Assembly (NCBI RefSeq): GCF_030848505.1
Contig: NZ_JAVDDU010000004.1
Span: 1-64,000, forward strand
DNA length: 64,000 nucleotides
Reading direction: 5' to 3'
Origin: Marinimicrobium hydrolyticum
GTDB lineage: Bacteria > Pseudomonadota > Gammaproteobacteria > Pseudomonadales > Cellvibrionaceae
Below, piece by piece: positions 24,445 through 33,297 of the stretch. The notes beneath the pieces were generated by a model. It made no database searches. It worked only from the letters and a program-made list of their open reading frames with translations, and was not told the origin of the DNA. The stretch's first letter is position 1. Every line of letters begins with the position of its first letter. A program made the translations under genes and the position numbers.

Positions 24445-24978
24445 ATGTTCGCGAAGCTGAAGCGATACGTTGTCGAGAATCTTTTTAAAGGCCTCCTGGT
24501 GCCGCCGTGGCGAGCACCCCGCGAGGCCTGGCTGCCAGTACCCGTGTTTGTTGTGGTAGCTCTGGCGCTGGCTATTGGGACGGGATTGTTTCAGCTCGAT
24601 GTAATCAGCAGCCCTTTGGCGCCGTTGCTGTTCGTGGGGCTACTGTTTACACCTTCTCTGGTGGAAGAGGCGCTGTTTCGCGGTTTACTGATTCCACGCC
24701 ATATCCGCGACCGGGGCCCTCTTTGGGTGGCGTTGGCCATTGGCGGGAGTACCATCCTCTACGTGCTCTGGCACCCCCTAAGCGCTCTCACCAACCGCCC
24801 GGAAGCCCAAGCGCTGTTTCTCGATCCGGTGTTCCTGACGATTGTCGCTCTGCTGGGCATCACCTGCGGTTACAGCTACGTATACTCGAGCTCCCTCTGG
24901 GTGCCGACCCTCATCCACTGGGCAACGGTCGTAGCCTGGGTATTTTTACTGGGAGGACACCACTTGGTGTTGGACTAA
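24445..24978 (+). CDS. CPBP-family intramembrane metalloprotease
   Basis: A 177-residue membrane protein of the CAAX/Abi family. The first motif EEALFRGLL (Glu-Glu-x-x-x-Arg) and a later HPLSAL and WVPTLIHWATV supply the metal-binding Glu and His residues expected in motifs 1-4. About four to five membrane helices are present, shorter than typical but plausible. Such proteins cleave membrane substrates or act in bacteriocin self-immunity. No peptide precursor is nearby. Start ATG follows GGAGGAGCAAGGG. Confidence 0.82.
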   Translation: MFAKLKRYVVENLFKGLLVPPWRAPREAWLPVPVFVVVALALAIGTGLFQLDVISSPLAPLLFVGLLFTPSLVEEALFRGLLIPRHIRDRGPLWVALAIGGSTILYVLWHPLSALTNRPEAQALFLDPVFLTIVALLGITCGYSYVYSSSLWVPTLIHWATVVAWVFLLGGHHLVLD

Positions 24979-25006
24979 CGAGCCGCTAAACGTACAAACC
25001 CAGCCC

Positions 25007-25282
25007 TTAATGATGCGTGGCGAGTTCCACTAACAGAGTCGCCCGAAGACGCCCCGAATGAGCTCGGAGCTCTTCCAGCTGTCGTTTCATTTGCTCGGAG
25101 GTGGCCTTTGCGCCACCCCAGGTGGCGGGGTCAACGCCAGCGTCCACTTGCAGCATGGCTATCACTGCATCGCAGAAAAATGATAGGTTGTCCCTGAATT
25201 CATCGAGATCGTCGTCGAAGTCGGTTAGATGACGACAGACATCCCGCCCAACGACGGGGGCTTTTGTTGATTGATCCGACAT
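25007..25282 (-). CDS. Hypothetical small helical protein
   Basis: A 91-residue acidic protein with a Cys-containing helix (LSFFCDAVIAMLQVDAG) and a basic C-terminal helix (MKRQLEELRAHSGRLRATLL). No signal peptide or domain recognised; the XAC0095-like small-protein group is a possibility I cannot confirm. Its ATG overlaps the stop of an upstream open stretch that lacks a start codon (25282-25461). It is divergent from an XRE regulator, which may control it. Confidence 0.55.
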   Translation of the reverse strand: MSDQSTKAPVVGRDVCRHLTDFDDDLDEFRDNLSFFCDAVIAMLQVDAGVDPATWGGAKATSEQMKRQLEELRAHSGRLRATLLVELATHH

Positions 25283-25461
25283 TAAATTCCCTCAAATACG
25301 TATAGCTCTTCTTCGGCTACTTCAAAAGTCTCGACAAATGCTTCAATAATGCGAACAAATTCATTCTTAAGCGTATTTGCCGAGTAATTACATCGTTTAT
25401 GTTGATGATTCGATGTTATCGGCTGATTAACATACCTGTCAACCGTGTGAATTCTGTAAAT
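25282..25461 (-). other. Coding-like open stretch without a start codon
   Basis: On the minus strand the 60 codons between a TGA and the TAA that overlaps the ATG of the 91-residue gene (TAATG) are open. The last ~30 codons give a protein-like acidic helix (LKNEFVRIIEAFVETFEVAE). No ATG, GTG or TTG is present in frame; only ATT and ATA codons are available. It may be the 3' remnant of a lost gene, or simply chance in an AT-rich divergent promoter region. Confidence 0.25.
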
Positions 25462-25488
25462 TCACCCGTTTTTTGGATGATGTCGTAA

Positions 25489-25875
25489 ATGCCGAAACCT
25501 TTAGTGACTGATATTGATCGACACATAGGCGCCCGCCTTCAAAAGCTGCGCCAACAGAACGGCATCAGCGCCTCAGCCTTGGCCGAAGCCATTGGCTCCA
25601 CCCAACAGCAAGTCTCCCGATATGAAAACGGGGAGAATAAAGTGGGTGCCGCACAGCTGTACCGCATGGCCCAATCCTTGAATACCCCCGTCTCCTGGTT
25701 CTTTCAGGGCGTCGGCTCGGATCGCGCGCCCCTGGCCGTCCGCGAAAGCAATGCCTATTACGAGAAAACCCACGTCGCCGATGAGTTGGCGATTTTGGAG
25801 TCCATGTGGCCCCGGCTTACGGAGCCTCAACGAGCCTCCATCTTGCGCTTGCTGGATACCTTTCTGAACCAATAG
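25489..25875 (+). CDS. XRE-family helix-turn-helix regulator
   Basis: A 128-residue regulator. Residues ~12-66 form the Cro/CI-type HTH (RLQKLRQQNGISASALAEAI, then GSTQQQVSRYENGENKV). The C-terminal ~55 residues end in the helix WPRLTEPQRASILRLLDTFL, which could oligomerise. It is divergent from the 91-residue protein gene across about 200 bp of AT-rich DNA. Confidence 0.85.
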   Translation: MPKPLVTDIDRHIGARLQKLRQQNGISASALAEAIGSTQQQVSRYENGENKVGAAQLYRMAQSLNTPVSWFFQGVGSDRAPLAVRESNAYYEKTHVADELAILESMWPRLTEPQRASILRLLDTFLNQ

Positions 25876-25996
25876 CCCTGACTCAGCGCCTGCTTGACGG
25901 GGCGGGGGCTGAAGGATAGGTTGGTAAAGTCACACTTGCTATTGGCGTCTGAGCTTGTATGGACTCCAGCGTCACTCACCGCAAAGGAGGAGCCGC

Positions 25997-26365
25997 ATGT
26001 TTCAAGTAACGCGCAAAACCGACGACCGCCTGAATGTTGAGTTTTCCGGAAAGCTCGAGACAGAGGAAATGAAACGGTTACTGGACGAACTCATGGAGAA
26101 GTCCGAAGGCGTCACCCACGGCACTATGCTCTTCAGAATCAACGAGTTTGATTTTCCATCCCTTGGGGCAATTGGCGTCGAATTGTCCCGCATGCCAAGT
26201 ATGTTCAAATTTATCCGCCGGTTCGATCGTGTTGCCGTAGTCGTTGGAAAGACCTGGTTACGTAAAGCCAGTGAAATAGAGGGCGCGTTGATTCCTGGCG
26301 TTGAAATTAAAGCGTTCGACCTAACGCAAGGGTCCGATGCGGAAGCCTGGTTGCAGACAACCTAA
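25997..26365 (+). CDS. SpoIIAA-like (STAS/SEC14 fold) protein
   Basis: A 122-residue protein of the SpoIIAA-like/DUF3478 type: it opens FQVTRKTDDRLNVEFSGKLE, with the central EGVTHGTMLFRINEFDFPSL and the FKFIRRFDRVAVVVGKTWLR strand-helix that follows. Such proteins are small, soluble, and of uncertain role. ATG 25997 has a strong AAAGGAGGAG. Confidence 0.8.
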   Translation: MFQVTRKTDDRLNVEFSGKLETEEMKRLLDELMEKSEGVTHGTMLFRINEFDFPSLGAIGVELSRMPSMFKFIRRFDRVAVVVGKTWLRKASEIEGALIPGVEIKAFDLTQGSDAEAWLQTT

Positions 26366-26502
26366 AAAATGCCAAAGGCGAGAATAGCGCCATCGCGGCT
26401 GGTAACGGAAAGTGCAATGGGCTTTCGCAAATAGGGCGTACAAGTTGATTCTGTACCCCGACTTTCGCAAAAAGACAAAACAGAGATAACAGGAGGCGAT
26501 AC

Positions 26503-26856
26503 ATGCACTATGCAATTTCCACTACCTGGGGCCCCAGTGACACCACCCGGGCGGCAATCCCCTTTATATTCGCTGCGACCGCTCTGGAGGCCGGGGATAC
26601 GGTCACCATGATTTTGTTTCACGATGCGGTCAGCATTGCGGTTCCCGGTGCTCACGAACGAATAGTCCCTTGCGGTCCGCCAGCGAAATTTAAAGAGGTA
26701 TTTGAAAGCAACAATGTTGATGTAATCGTTTGCAAACCCTGCGCGGATGTTCGGGGGATTACCGAGGCCGATCTACCCAGCAACTGCCGCATGGGTGGAA
26801 TGGGTGATTTTTACAAACAGGTGAGCCGGGAGGATTGTAAGCCCATCGCCTTTTAA
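26503..26856 (+). CDS. DsrE-family protein
   Basis: A 117-residue DsrE/F-like alpha/beta protein. It opens with ISTTWGPSDTTRAAIPFIFA, has the typical ALEAGDTVTMILFHDAV and a Cys-rich motif VIVCKPCADVRGITEADL near the C-terminus, which could carry persulfide sulfur. A conserved-looking NCRMGGMGDFY follows. CAGGAGGCG precedes ATG 26503. A hairpin lies just after the stop. Confidence 0.8.
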   Translation: MHYAISTTWGPSDTTRAAIPFIFAATALEAGDTVTMILFHDAVSIAVPGAHERIVPCGPPAKFKEVFESNNVDVIVCKPCADVRGITEADLPSNCRMGGMGDFYKQVSREDCKPIAF

Positions 26857-26871
26857 GGCCTGTCACCGCAC

Positions 26872-26888
26872 GGGAGGCCCGGCCTCCC
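26872..26888 (+). terminator. Terminator-like hairpin after the DsrE gene
   Basis: GGGAGGCC-C-GGCCTCCC, a perfect 8-bp inverted repeat 16 bp after the stop. It is followed by CCTCC rather than a T-run, so Rho-independent termination would be weak. Confidence 0.35.
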
Positions 26889-27121
26889 CCTCCTGCACTT
26901 AACTCTCCTTTACAATTCATTTCGTTGACCCGTTCACAAGTTTCGGGGTAACTTCCTTGAACCAAAACAACAAGTTGCGGCCTATATTCCCCCGGTTAAT
27001 TGCAGTATGGGCAACCTTGGCCTATAAATAGGGCTTTAGTAAAAAACCGCACCCGAAATCAATAGAACACCCCCATCAACCCCTGTACCGGCTGTTTTCA
27101 ACGGTATCGCAAAGGCTTCCC

Positions 27122-27712
27122 ATGAACAGACGACAAATACTTCAATACACCGCTTGGATCACCGGCTCAGCCGTGTCCGCGCCCCTAGCCGGCGCCATCT
27201 TATCCGGTTGTTCCAGATCCGATAATGACAAAGTGGCGACGCGCACCAGCAGCGATAGCGAGCTTCCTATCCTGCATTTTTTCAGCCCTGATCAGTTTAA
27301 ACGGGTCAAGTATTTGGCAGACACCATTCTGCCCAAAACGGACAGTCCGTCCGCGAGTGATGTGGATGTGCATATCACCATGGACTCTATGCTCGGCCAG
27401 GTTTTTGCCGAGCCGCATCAACGGACTTTTAAGCATAACTGGTTGGCGCTTGAGCGCCATTTGGAACAGCAAAACTTTATGCAGCAGGATACCAGCCAGC
27501 AAACCGATATGCTGAGCGCGTTGGAACTAAGCACCGACAGTGCCACGGCGGAAGCACGCCAGGGCTTGCTCGATTTCAAGCAACAGGTGATTGCTTATTA
27601 CCTCTCCACGGAAGAAATTGGTCGCAACTATCTGAACTACCTCCCGATTCCCGGCACTTATGAACCGTGCATTTCCGTGGATGATGTAAACAACCGAGCT
27701 TGGGCCATATAA
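27122..27712 (+). CDS. Tat-exported gluconate 2-dehydrogenase subunit 3-like protein
   Basis: A 196-residue periplasmic partner of a GMC flavoprotein. The N-terminus (MNRRQILQY..WITGSAVSAP) is a Tat-like signal, although the second Arg motif is short (NRRQ), and ends in a lipobox-like LSGC. The mature part has the family pattern FSPDQFKRVKYLADTILPKT (residues ~54-73) and DVDVHITMDSMLG. It ends 2 bp before the GMC oxidoreductase, with which it should form a complex and possibly carry it across the membrane. Confidence 0.87.
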   Translation: MNRRQILQYTAWITGSAVSAPLAGAILSGCSRSDNDKVATRTSSDSELPILHFFSPDQFKRVKYLADTILPKTDSPSASDVDVHITMDSMLGQVFAEPHQRTFKHNWLALERHLEQQNFMQQDTSQQTDMLSALELSTDSATAEARQGLLDFKQQVIAYYLSTEEIGRNYLNYLPIPGTYEPCISVDDVNNRAWAI

Positions 27713-27714
27713 CG

Positions 27715-29415
27715 ATGATTGAAACTAAACAAACCGACTACGATGCCATTGTTATTGGTTCCGGCATCAGCGGTGGCTACGCCGCTATGGAACTGTGTCA
27801 AAAAGGCTATAAGACTTTGGTGCTTGAACGCGGGCGCTCCGTTGAGCACGGAGATTACCCCACGGCCCACAAAGACGTTTGGGATCTGCCGCACGAAGAC
27901 ATGGTGACCCAGGAAGAAATTGCCAAACACTACGAGAAGCAAAATCGCTTGCCCTGGTGGGTGCGCCAAAGAGTCAAACACTTTATCAACAAGGATGACG
28001 AGTATCCCTACGATGAAGACGAACGATTTGACTGGATCCGGGGCCATCACACCGGCGGCCGGTCCATTATGTGGGGCCGCCATTGTTACCGCTTTAGCGA
28101 CATCGATTTTGAAGCCAACAAAAAAGAAGGCATCGCTATCGACTGGCCCATTCGTTATGCGGACATCGAATCCTGGTACGACCGAGTGGAAACGTTTGTC
28201 GGCGTGGCCGGACAAAGCGAAGGATTAAAGCAGGTTCCGGACGGAAAGTTTTTGAAGCCCTTTCCCCTGAACTGCGCTGAACAATATTTCCGCGAAGCGG
28301 TTGCCAAAAAATACCCTGAGCGCGTGGTGACACCCGGACGCGTGGCCAACCTGTCCGAGTACAACCCGGACGTGCACAAAGGCCATCGCGGTCAGTGTTT
28401 GTCGCGCAACCGCTGCGACCGCGGCTGCCCGTACGGTGCTTACTTCAGTAGCGTATCCGCCACATTGCCGGTGGCTCAGGAAACCGGCAACCTGACCATT
28501 CGCCCCAACAGCATTGTGCACGAAATTGTTTATGACCCGGCCAGCGGCAAAGCCACGGGCGTGCGTCTGAAAGATGCGGTTAGCGGCGAGGATCTGGAAA
28601 TTTCCGCGCGGCTGATTTTCTGTAATGCCAGCACCGTGGGCACCACCGCGATCCTGCTCAACAGCCGTTCTGAAGCTTTCCCCAACGGCCTGGGCAATGG
28701 CAGTGGTGAATTGGGCCACAACATCATGGACCATCACTACGGCATGGGCGCGTCAGGCATTCTGCCCGGTTTGGAGGACACCTATTACTCCGGCCGCAAA
28801 CCCGGCGGTTTTTACATTCCACGCTTCACCAACCTTGACGAAGAAACAAAACGCCCGGATTATCTGCGCGGTTTCGGTTACCAGGGTAGCGCCCGGCGTA
28901 TTACCAACGCCCCCGCCGGCGTGCTCGGGAAGGATCTGAAAGACGTAATCTTCCGGCCCGGCGCTTATCAGATTGGCATGACCTGTTTTGGCGAACTGCT
29001 GCCGTACCATGAAAACCGTATGTACCTGAATTTCAACAAACGCGACAAGTGGGGCATGCCCATCATCACCTTTGATGCCAAGCTGCGCGAAAACGAAGCC
29101 AAGTTGCGTGAACACGGTGTTCAAAGTGCAGTAGAAATGTTGGAAGCGGCGGGATGCACCAACATCACTTCGTACAACTCCGCTACTGCGCCGGGGGCCT
29201 GCATCCACGAAATGGGCACCGCGCGCATGGGTCACGACCCAGCTACCAGTGTGCTTAATAAATGGAATCAGATGCATGAAGTGCCGAACGTCTTCATCAC
29301 CGATGGCGCGTGCATGACAAGCTCTGGCACCCAAAATCCGAGCATCACTTACATGGCGCTCACCGCACGCGCAGTGGACTATGCGCATCGGCAAGTGGAG
29401 GCGGGCGAGCTGTAA
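27715..29415 (+). CDS. GMC oxidoreductase (sugar dehydrogenase-like)
   Basis: A 566-residue flavoprotein. The FAD-binding GxGxxG loop is AIVIGSGISGGYAAMELC near the N-terminus, with the E of LERG. GGRSIMWGRH is the second FAD motif and the C-terminal TDGACMTSSGTQNPSITYMA holds the conserved His/Asn region typical of GMC enzymes. A Cys-rich stretch LSRNRCDRGCPYGAYFSS is as in large subunits of membrane gluconate/sorbitol-type dehydrogenases. It lacks its own signal, so it is probably exported together with the Tat-carrying subunit before it. The substrate is likely a sugar or sugar acid. Confidence 0.88.
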   Translation: MIETKQTDYDAIVIGSGISGGYAAMELCQKGYKTLVLERGRSVEHGDYPTAHKDVWDLPHEDMVTQEEIAKHYEKQNRLPWWVRQRVKHFINKDDEYPYDEDERFDWIRGHHTGGRSIMWGRHCYRFSDIDFEANKKEGIAIDWPIRYADIESWYDRVETFVGVAGQSEGLKQVPDGKFLKPFPLNCAEQYFREAVAKKYPERVVTPGRVANLSEYNPDVHKGHRGQCLSRNRCDRGCPYGAYFSSVSATLPVAQETGNLTIRPNSIVHEIVYDPASGKATGVRLKDAVSGEDLEISARLIFCNASTVGTTAILLNSRSEAFPNGLGNGSGELGHNIMDHHYGMGASGILPGLEDTYYSGRKPGGFYIPRFTNLDEETKRPDYLRGFGYQGSARRITNAPAGVLGKDLKDVIFRPGAYQIGMTCFGELLPYHENRMYLNFNKRDKWGMPIITFDAKLRENEAKLREHGVQSAVEMLEAAGCTNITSYNSATAPGACIHEMGTARMGHDPATSVLNKWNQMHEVPNVFITDGACMTSSGTQNPSITYMALTARAVDYAHRQVEAGEL

Positions 29416-29788
29416 CGCACTCGCTCATTGAGAGAACCACAACGTAGCCACCTGAATCGCATGACCTGTTTGGTCGACGCTATTGAGGTGGTTGCGTGGT
29501 GGGAATCACGCAATCGGATCTCCGCTTTCCTCGCCTCGCCTAAGACGCTTCTTCGAGCGGACTACAAATTCACGTCCGTGAAAACCATAGCAAATTGAGT
29601 TACAACTGCTTGCGGTATATACCGTAGAGTCTTGAGCTCTCTGAAAAAGTCCCCTAATGTAGGGGCCGCGTGCATTGCTTTTAGCGGTCCAGGAAGAGAA
29701 GCTCGATGGTTACATTGCCCACAATATCTGCAACACCTCTAGCCAAGTTCAGTATGGCTTCGTATGGGCACCTCCTAGGCGGTTATCC
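29416..29788 (+). promoter_or_regulatory. Intergenic region with possible sigma70 promoter for the Mla operon
   Basis: No gene is seen in these 373 bp. TTGAGT (29595-29600) and TATACC (29618-29623) are spaced 17 bp and could form a promoter for the operon at 29789. A short palindrome CCCCTA-ATG-TAGGGG (29651-29665) lies downstream in the presumed leader. Confidence 0.3.
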
Positions 29789-30928
29789 ATGTCTTTAGGG
29801 TCTACCACAGAGTCACAACCCGGGCGCATTGAACAACAAGCCAGTGACGTGTGCATCAGCGGGGATTGGACCCTTCTGCATTACGCGAAGCTGAAGCAAG
29901 TCGTTGCCCATGCAGGCGAGGTGCCGGCAAACACTTCCATTAATCTGCAGGCCTTAGGTGTACTCGACACAGCGGGCGCCGCCTTGCTGGTTGAATTACT
30001 GGGCACCGAGCGCTTACTGCGAATCTCGGACTGGGCGCCGGATTTGCCAGAGGCTCGTAAAGCGCTGTTGGAAACAGTCGCCGAGGCACTCTCGGAACCT
30101 CTAAATCCACCCACACCACCGAAAGCGCCTGTCACCGATTTCCTTGCCCGAGTGGGTGCGGGTACGGAAGATTTCTGGCAGCAATTCACAGCCTTGCTCG
30201 GGTTTATAGGCCTCACGCTGGAGGCCTTTGCGGCCACTGTTTTCCGCCCAAGCCGGTGGCGCCTCGCCGCGTTAGCCATGCACATCAAACAGACGGGTGT
30301 GGACACCATCCCGATCATTGCGTTGTTGACGTTTTTGGTGGGCGCCGTGGTGGCATTTTTGGGTGCGACCGTGCTGGGAGAGTTTGGAGCCGGCATTTAT
30401 ACCGTAAATCTTGTGGGCTTTTCTTTCCTGCGGGAGTTCGGCGTGGTGCTGGCCGCCATCATGCTTGCTGGCCGTACCGCCAGTGCGTTTGCCGCCCATA
30501 TCGGCTCCATGAAAGCGAACGATGAACTCGACGCAATTCGCGTTCTCGGTCTGAATCCGATTGAGCTTCTGGTGTTGCCCCGAGTGCTCGCAATGGTGAT
30601 TACTCTGCCGATTTTGGCATTCGTGGGTATGATCGGGGGACTCCTCGGCGGGCTGATGGTCTGTCTGTTGGTTTTGGATATTTCGATCGCGCAGTACTTT
30701 GCCATACTGCACCGGGACATTCCCGTACACCACTTGTGGGTGGGGTTGAGCAAAGCCCCCGTGTTCGCCTTTGTCATTGCGGTCATAGGTTGCCTGGAAG
30801 GTTTCAAGGTCACTGGCAGCGCCCGCTCGGTGGGCGAACACACCACCTCGAGCGTGGTACAGTCCATTTTTGTCGTTATCCTTTTGGATGCTGTGGCGGC
30901 ATTGTTTTTTATGGAGATGGGTTGGTGA
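29789..30928 (+). CDS. mlaE: STAS-MlaE ABC transporter permease
   Basis: A 379-residue permease of an MCE-type lipid transporter. Residues ~10-90 form a STAS domain (SINLQALGVLDTAGAALLVE), which in soluble form is the separate MlaB. Residues ~115-379 are the MlaE membrane part with about six helices (ALLTFLVGAVVAFLGATVLG; GAGIYTVNLVGFSFLREFGV) and the coupling helix SMKANDELDAIRVLGLNP. It moves phospholipids between the inner membrane and MCE channel. ATG 29789 is preferred to upstream frames, which would add non-conserved residues. Overlaps the ATPase gene by 4 bp (GTGA). Confidence 0.9.
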   Translation: MSLGSTTESQPGRIEQQASDVCISGDWTLLHYAKLKQVVAHAGEVPANTSINLQALGVLDTAGAALLVELLGTERLLRISDWAPDLPEARKALLETVAEALSEPLNPPTPPKAPVTDFLARVGAGTEDFWQQFTALLGFIGLTLEAFAATVFRPSRWRLAALAMHIKQTGVDTIPIIALLTFLVGAVVAFLGATVLGEFGAGIYTVNLVGFSFLREFGVVLAAIMLAGRTASAFAAHIGSMKANDELDAIRVLGLNPIELLVLPRVLAMVITLPILAFVGMIGGLLGGLMVCLLVLDISIAQYFAILHRDIPVHHLWVGLSKAPVFAFVIAVIGCLEGFKVTGSARSVGEHTTSSVVQSIFVVILLDAVAALFFMEMGW

Positions 30929-31719
30929 CTCGGGAAGCAAAGACACTGATTCAGATTCGCGGGCTCGCCAACCGCTTTGGCAAGCTGGTGGTGCACGAAA
31001 ATCTGGACTTGGATATTCACCAGGGCGAAATCCTTGGGGTTGTGGGCGGTTCTGGCACCGGCAAATCGGTACTCTTAAACTGTATTGTTGGCTTACAAAA
31101 ACCCTCGGCCGGGCAGGTGCAGGTGCTCACTGAGCATTTGCAGCACCCACACACCATCCCCCAGACCCTGGACCTGGCGTGCCCCTTCGGCGTACTGTTT
31201 CAACATGGCGCTTTGTTTTCATCGCTCACCGTCCAGCAAAACGTCGCGCTGCCCTTGATCGAACAAGCCAGCCTGGAGCGTGATGACGCGGAGCACCTGG
31301 CACGGCTTAAACTTGCCATGACCGGACTGCCGCCGGAGGCGGCGCTGAAGTACCCAGCGGAACTGTCCGGCGGCATGATCAAACGCACCGCTTTGGCCCG
31401 AGCTCTGGCTTTGGATCCGGAAGTGTTATTTTTGGACGAGCCCACAGCGGGGTTGGACCCCGTGGGTGCCGCCGCTTTCGACGAACTGATTTTGACGCTC
31501 AAGAACGCGCTAGGGTTAACGGTGTTTTTGGTGACACACGACCTGGACACCTTGTATACCGCCTGTGATCGGGTCGCAGTACTGGAGAACAAACGCGTAC
31601 TGGTGGCGGACCGCTTGCCCGTTGTGGCCGCGCACGATAACGCCTGGATTCAATCATATTTTCACGGCCCACGCGGCCGCGCGGCCCGCCGGGCTGCAGA
31701 TTCACTGGAGAACTCCTGA
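30925..31719 (+). CDS. mlaF: MCE-type ABC transporter ATPase
   Basis: A 264-residue ABC ATPase. Walker A GGSGTGKSVL, Q-loop near VLFQHGALF, signature LSGGM, Walker B VLFLDEPTAGLDP and the H-loop LVTHDL are all intact. The LSGGM form is usual in MlaF-type proteins. The start GTG 30925 lies inside the stop of the permease, so translation is coupled; the longer upstream frame is a shadow of the permease. Confidence 0.92.
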   Translation: MTREAKTLIQIRGLANRFGKLVVHENLDLDIHQGEILGVVGGSGTGKSVLLNCIVGLQKPSAGQVQVLTEHLQHPHTIPQTLDLACPFGVLFQHGALFSSLTVQQNVALPLIEQASLERDDAEHLARLKLAMTGLPPEAALKYPAELSGGMIKRTALARALALDPEVLFLDEPTAGLDPVGAAAFDELILTLKNALGLTVFLVTHDLDTLYTACDRVAVLENKRVLVADRLPVVAAHDNAWIQSYFHGPRGRAARRAADSLENS

Positions 31720-32616
31720 ATGGAAACCCGATTTCGCCACATTATGATCGGCTTGTTCACCGTGTTGGCGTTTTTTGCCATCCTGATGTTCGCCCTGTGG
31801 CTCGGGAAGACAGCCTCCGACCGTGATTACACCTACTACGAAATCGGTTTTGAACGAGCTGTGAGCGGTCTGTCCGAGGGCAGCTCAGTGCTCTACAGCG
31901 GCATTAAAGTCGGTGACGTGCTCAGCCTACAGCTCGATCAGGACGATCCTCGCCACGTACGAGCACGCATTCGAGTATTCAAAACAACCCCCATTAAAGA
32001 AGACACCCGCGCCAAGCTGGAGCTGGCCAATATCACCGGCGGCATGGTGGTTCAGCTTCACGGGGGCACACCGGAAAGCCCGCGGTTACCCGGTGACTAC
32101 GACGATCCCCCGGTCATTCCCGGTGATCCGTCTCCACTGAGTGCCCTGCTCACGGACGGTGAGGAGATTATCGGTAACCTGAACCAGCTCCTGGAGAACG
32201 CCGCGCGCCTACTCTCCGAGGATAATGCCACCAAGGTGAGCCAAATACTGGACGATGTTGGGCAAACCACGCGTACCTTTGCCGAACACCGGGGCGAACT
32301 GGGAGAAAGCCTGCAGGCGCTGAATCAATTGCTCACCGACGCTGGCACTTTGGTGGACACCGTAAACCAGTTGGTGGATGCGGACGGACGCCAGGCCTTG
32401 GCAAGTGCCCGACAGGCTATGCATACCTTGGAAGTCTTGCTGGATGAAAACCAGAGCAGCCTGGACCGCGGGCTGAAAAGTGTCGGGGATTTGGGTCCGG
32501 CGATCCGAGATTTCCGCAGCGCCCTGCGCGCGGTACAGCAAGTGGCGGAGCGGCTCGACGACAACGCCACGGAATTTCTCTTTGGCAGTGATCAGATTCA
32601 GGAGTACAGCCCATGA
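31720..32616 (+). CDS. MCE-domain (MlaD-like) lipid-binding protein
   Basis: A 298-residue inner-membrane-anchored periplasmic protein. A membrane helix spans residues ~7-30 (IMIGLFTVLAFFAILMFALW). The MCE domain follows at ~38-120 (YEIGFERAVSGLSEGSSVLY, GVMVV..LHGG type). The C-terminal ~170 residues are predicted helical or coiled-coil, longer than short MlaD, so the hexamer may form a tube. Adjacent start and stop (ATG right after the ATPase stop) show operon membership. Confidence 0.9.
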   Translation: METRFRHIMIGLFTVLAFFAILMFALWLGKTASDRDYTYYEIGFERAVSGLSEGSSVLYSGIKVGDVLSLQLDQDDPRHVRARIRVFKTTPIKEDTRAKLELANITGGMVVQLHGGTPESPRLPGDYDDPPVIPGDPSPLSALLTDGEEIIGNLNQLLENAARLLSEDNATKVSQILDDVGQTTRTFAEHRGELGESLQALNQLLTDAGTLVDTVNQLVDADGRQALASARQAMHTLEVLLDENQSSLDRGLKSVGDLGPAIRDFRSALRAVQQVAERLDDNATEFLFGSDQIQEYSP

Positions 32617-33218
32617 GTGTTAGACCTTGGCTGCTGGCTGTGGCCTTTCTTGGCGGCTTGTCGGCCTGTACGGTTTTTCCCCAGCCGGAGCCCTATCAAG
32701 TGTATGTGCTTCCGTCAGCGCCGCCAGAGGCCTCTGACGCCGCCGCCATCAATCAGTCCCTGCGTCTGGAAACACCCCGTGCCAGCCGCACCTTGGCCAG
32801 TACGCGTCTCTTGGTGATGCCCTCCGAGCAGCAGCTCAGTGCCTATGAAAACGCCCGCTGGGCGGATTTGGCGCCGGTGCTGGTGCGGGACCATTTGATT
32901 GAGGCGTTCCGCGAGCATGGCCGCCTGAGAGCCGTGGTGGATGAGGAGAGCCGAGTCAATGCGCGTATTGAATTGGTGAGTGATTTGCGCGCCTTTCACA
33001 TTGAGTATGTCAATGGCACTCCAGAGGCGCGTATACGCCTGGACGCTCAACTGATCCACGCCGGCCGTTTTGAAGCCCTCGCCACGCGCCGTTTTGAGGT
33101 GCGCGAGGTCAGTTCCGGCACCAGTCTCGATGCCGTGGTCAGCGCTTTGGGGAGAGCGGCCGATGAGCTGGCCATGCAACTGATGGAATGGAGCTATCAA
33201 TACATTCCCGAATCCTAA
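32613..33218 (+). CDS. ABC-type transport auxiliary lipoprotein
   Basis: A 201-residue outer- or inner-membrane lipoprotein with signal lipobox LSAC (Cys at residue 19). The mature part (YQVYVLPSAPPEA, TLASTRLLVMPS, LVRDHLIEAFREHGR) matches the PqiC-like ABC_trans_aux family that joins MCE proteins to the outer membrane. It overlaps the MCE gene by 4 bp (ATGA). It ends this four-gene operon. Confidence 0.87.
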   Translation: MSVRPWLLAVAFLGGLSACTVFPQPEPYQVYVLPSAPPEASDAAAINQSLRLETPRASRTLASTRLLVMPSEQQLSAYENARWADLAPVLVRDHLIEAFREHGRLRAVVDEESRVNARIELVSDLRAFHIEYVNGTPEARIRLDAQLIHAGRFEALATRRFEVREVSSGTSLDAVVSALGRAADELAMQLMEWSYQYIPES

Positions 33219-33297
33219 TGTCTGTGCTCTGCGGTGTGTAGTACCCCGATAAGCAAGGCATTGTTTAGAGATGGAATTTCTTAACCTGGGACCGCCT

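Noticed and set aside
28225-29394. Two long antisense ORFs (170 and 213 residues)
   Set aside because: Both mirror the GMC oxidoreductase; antisense frames are often open in high-GC genes.
30256-31020. Several frames over the MlaE/ATPase genes
   Set aside because: All are out of frame with clearly conserved MlaE and ATPase motifs.
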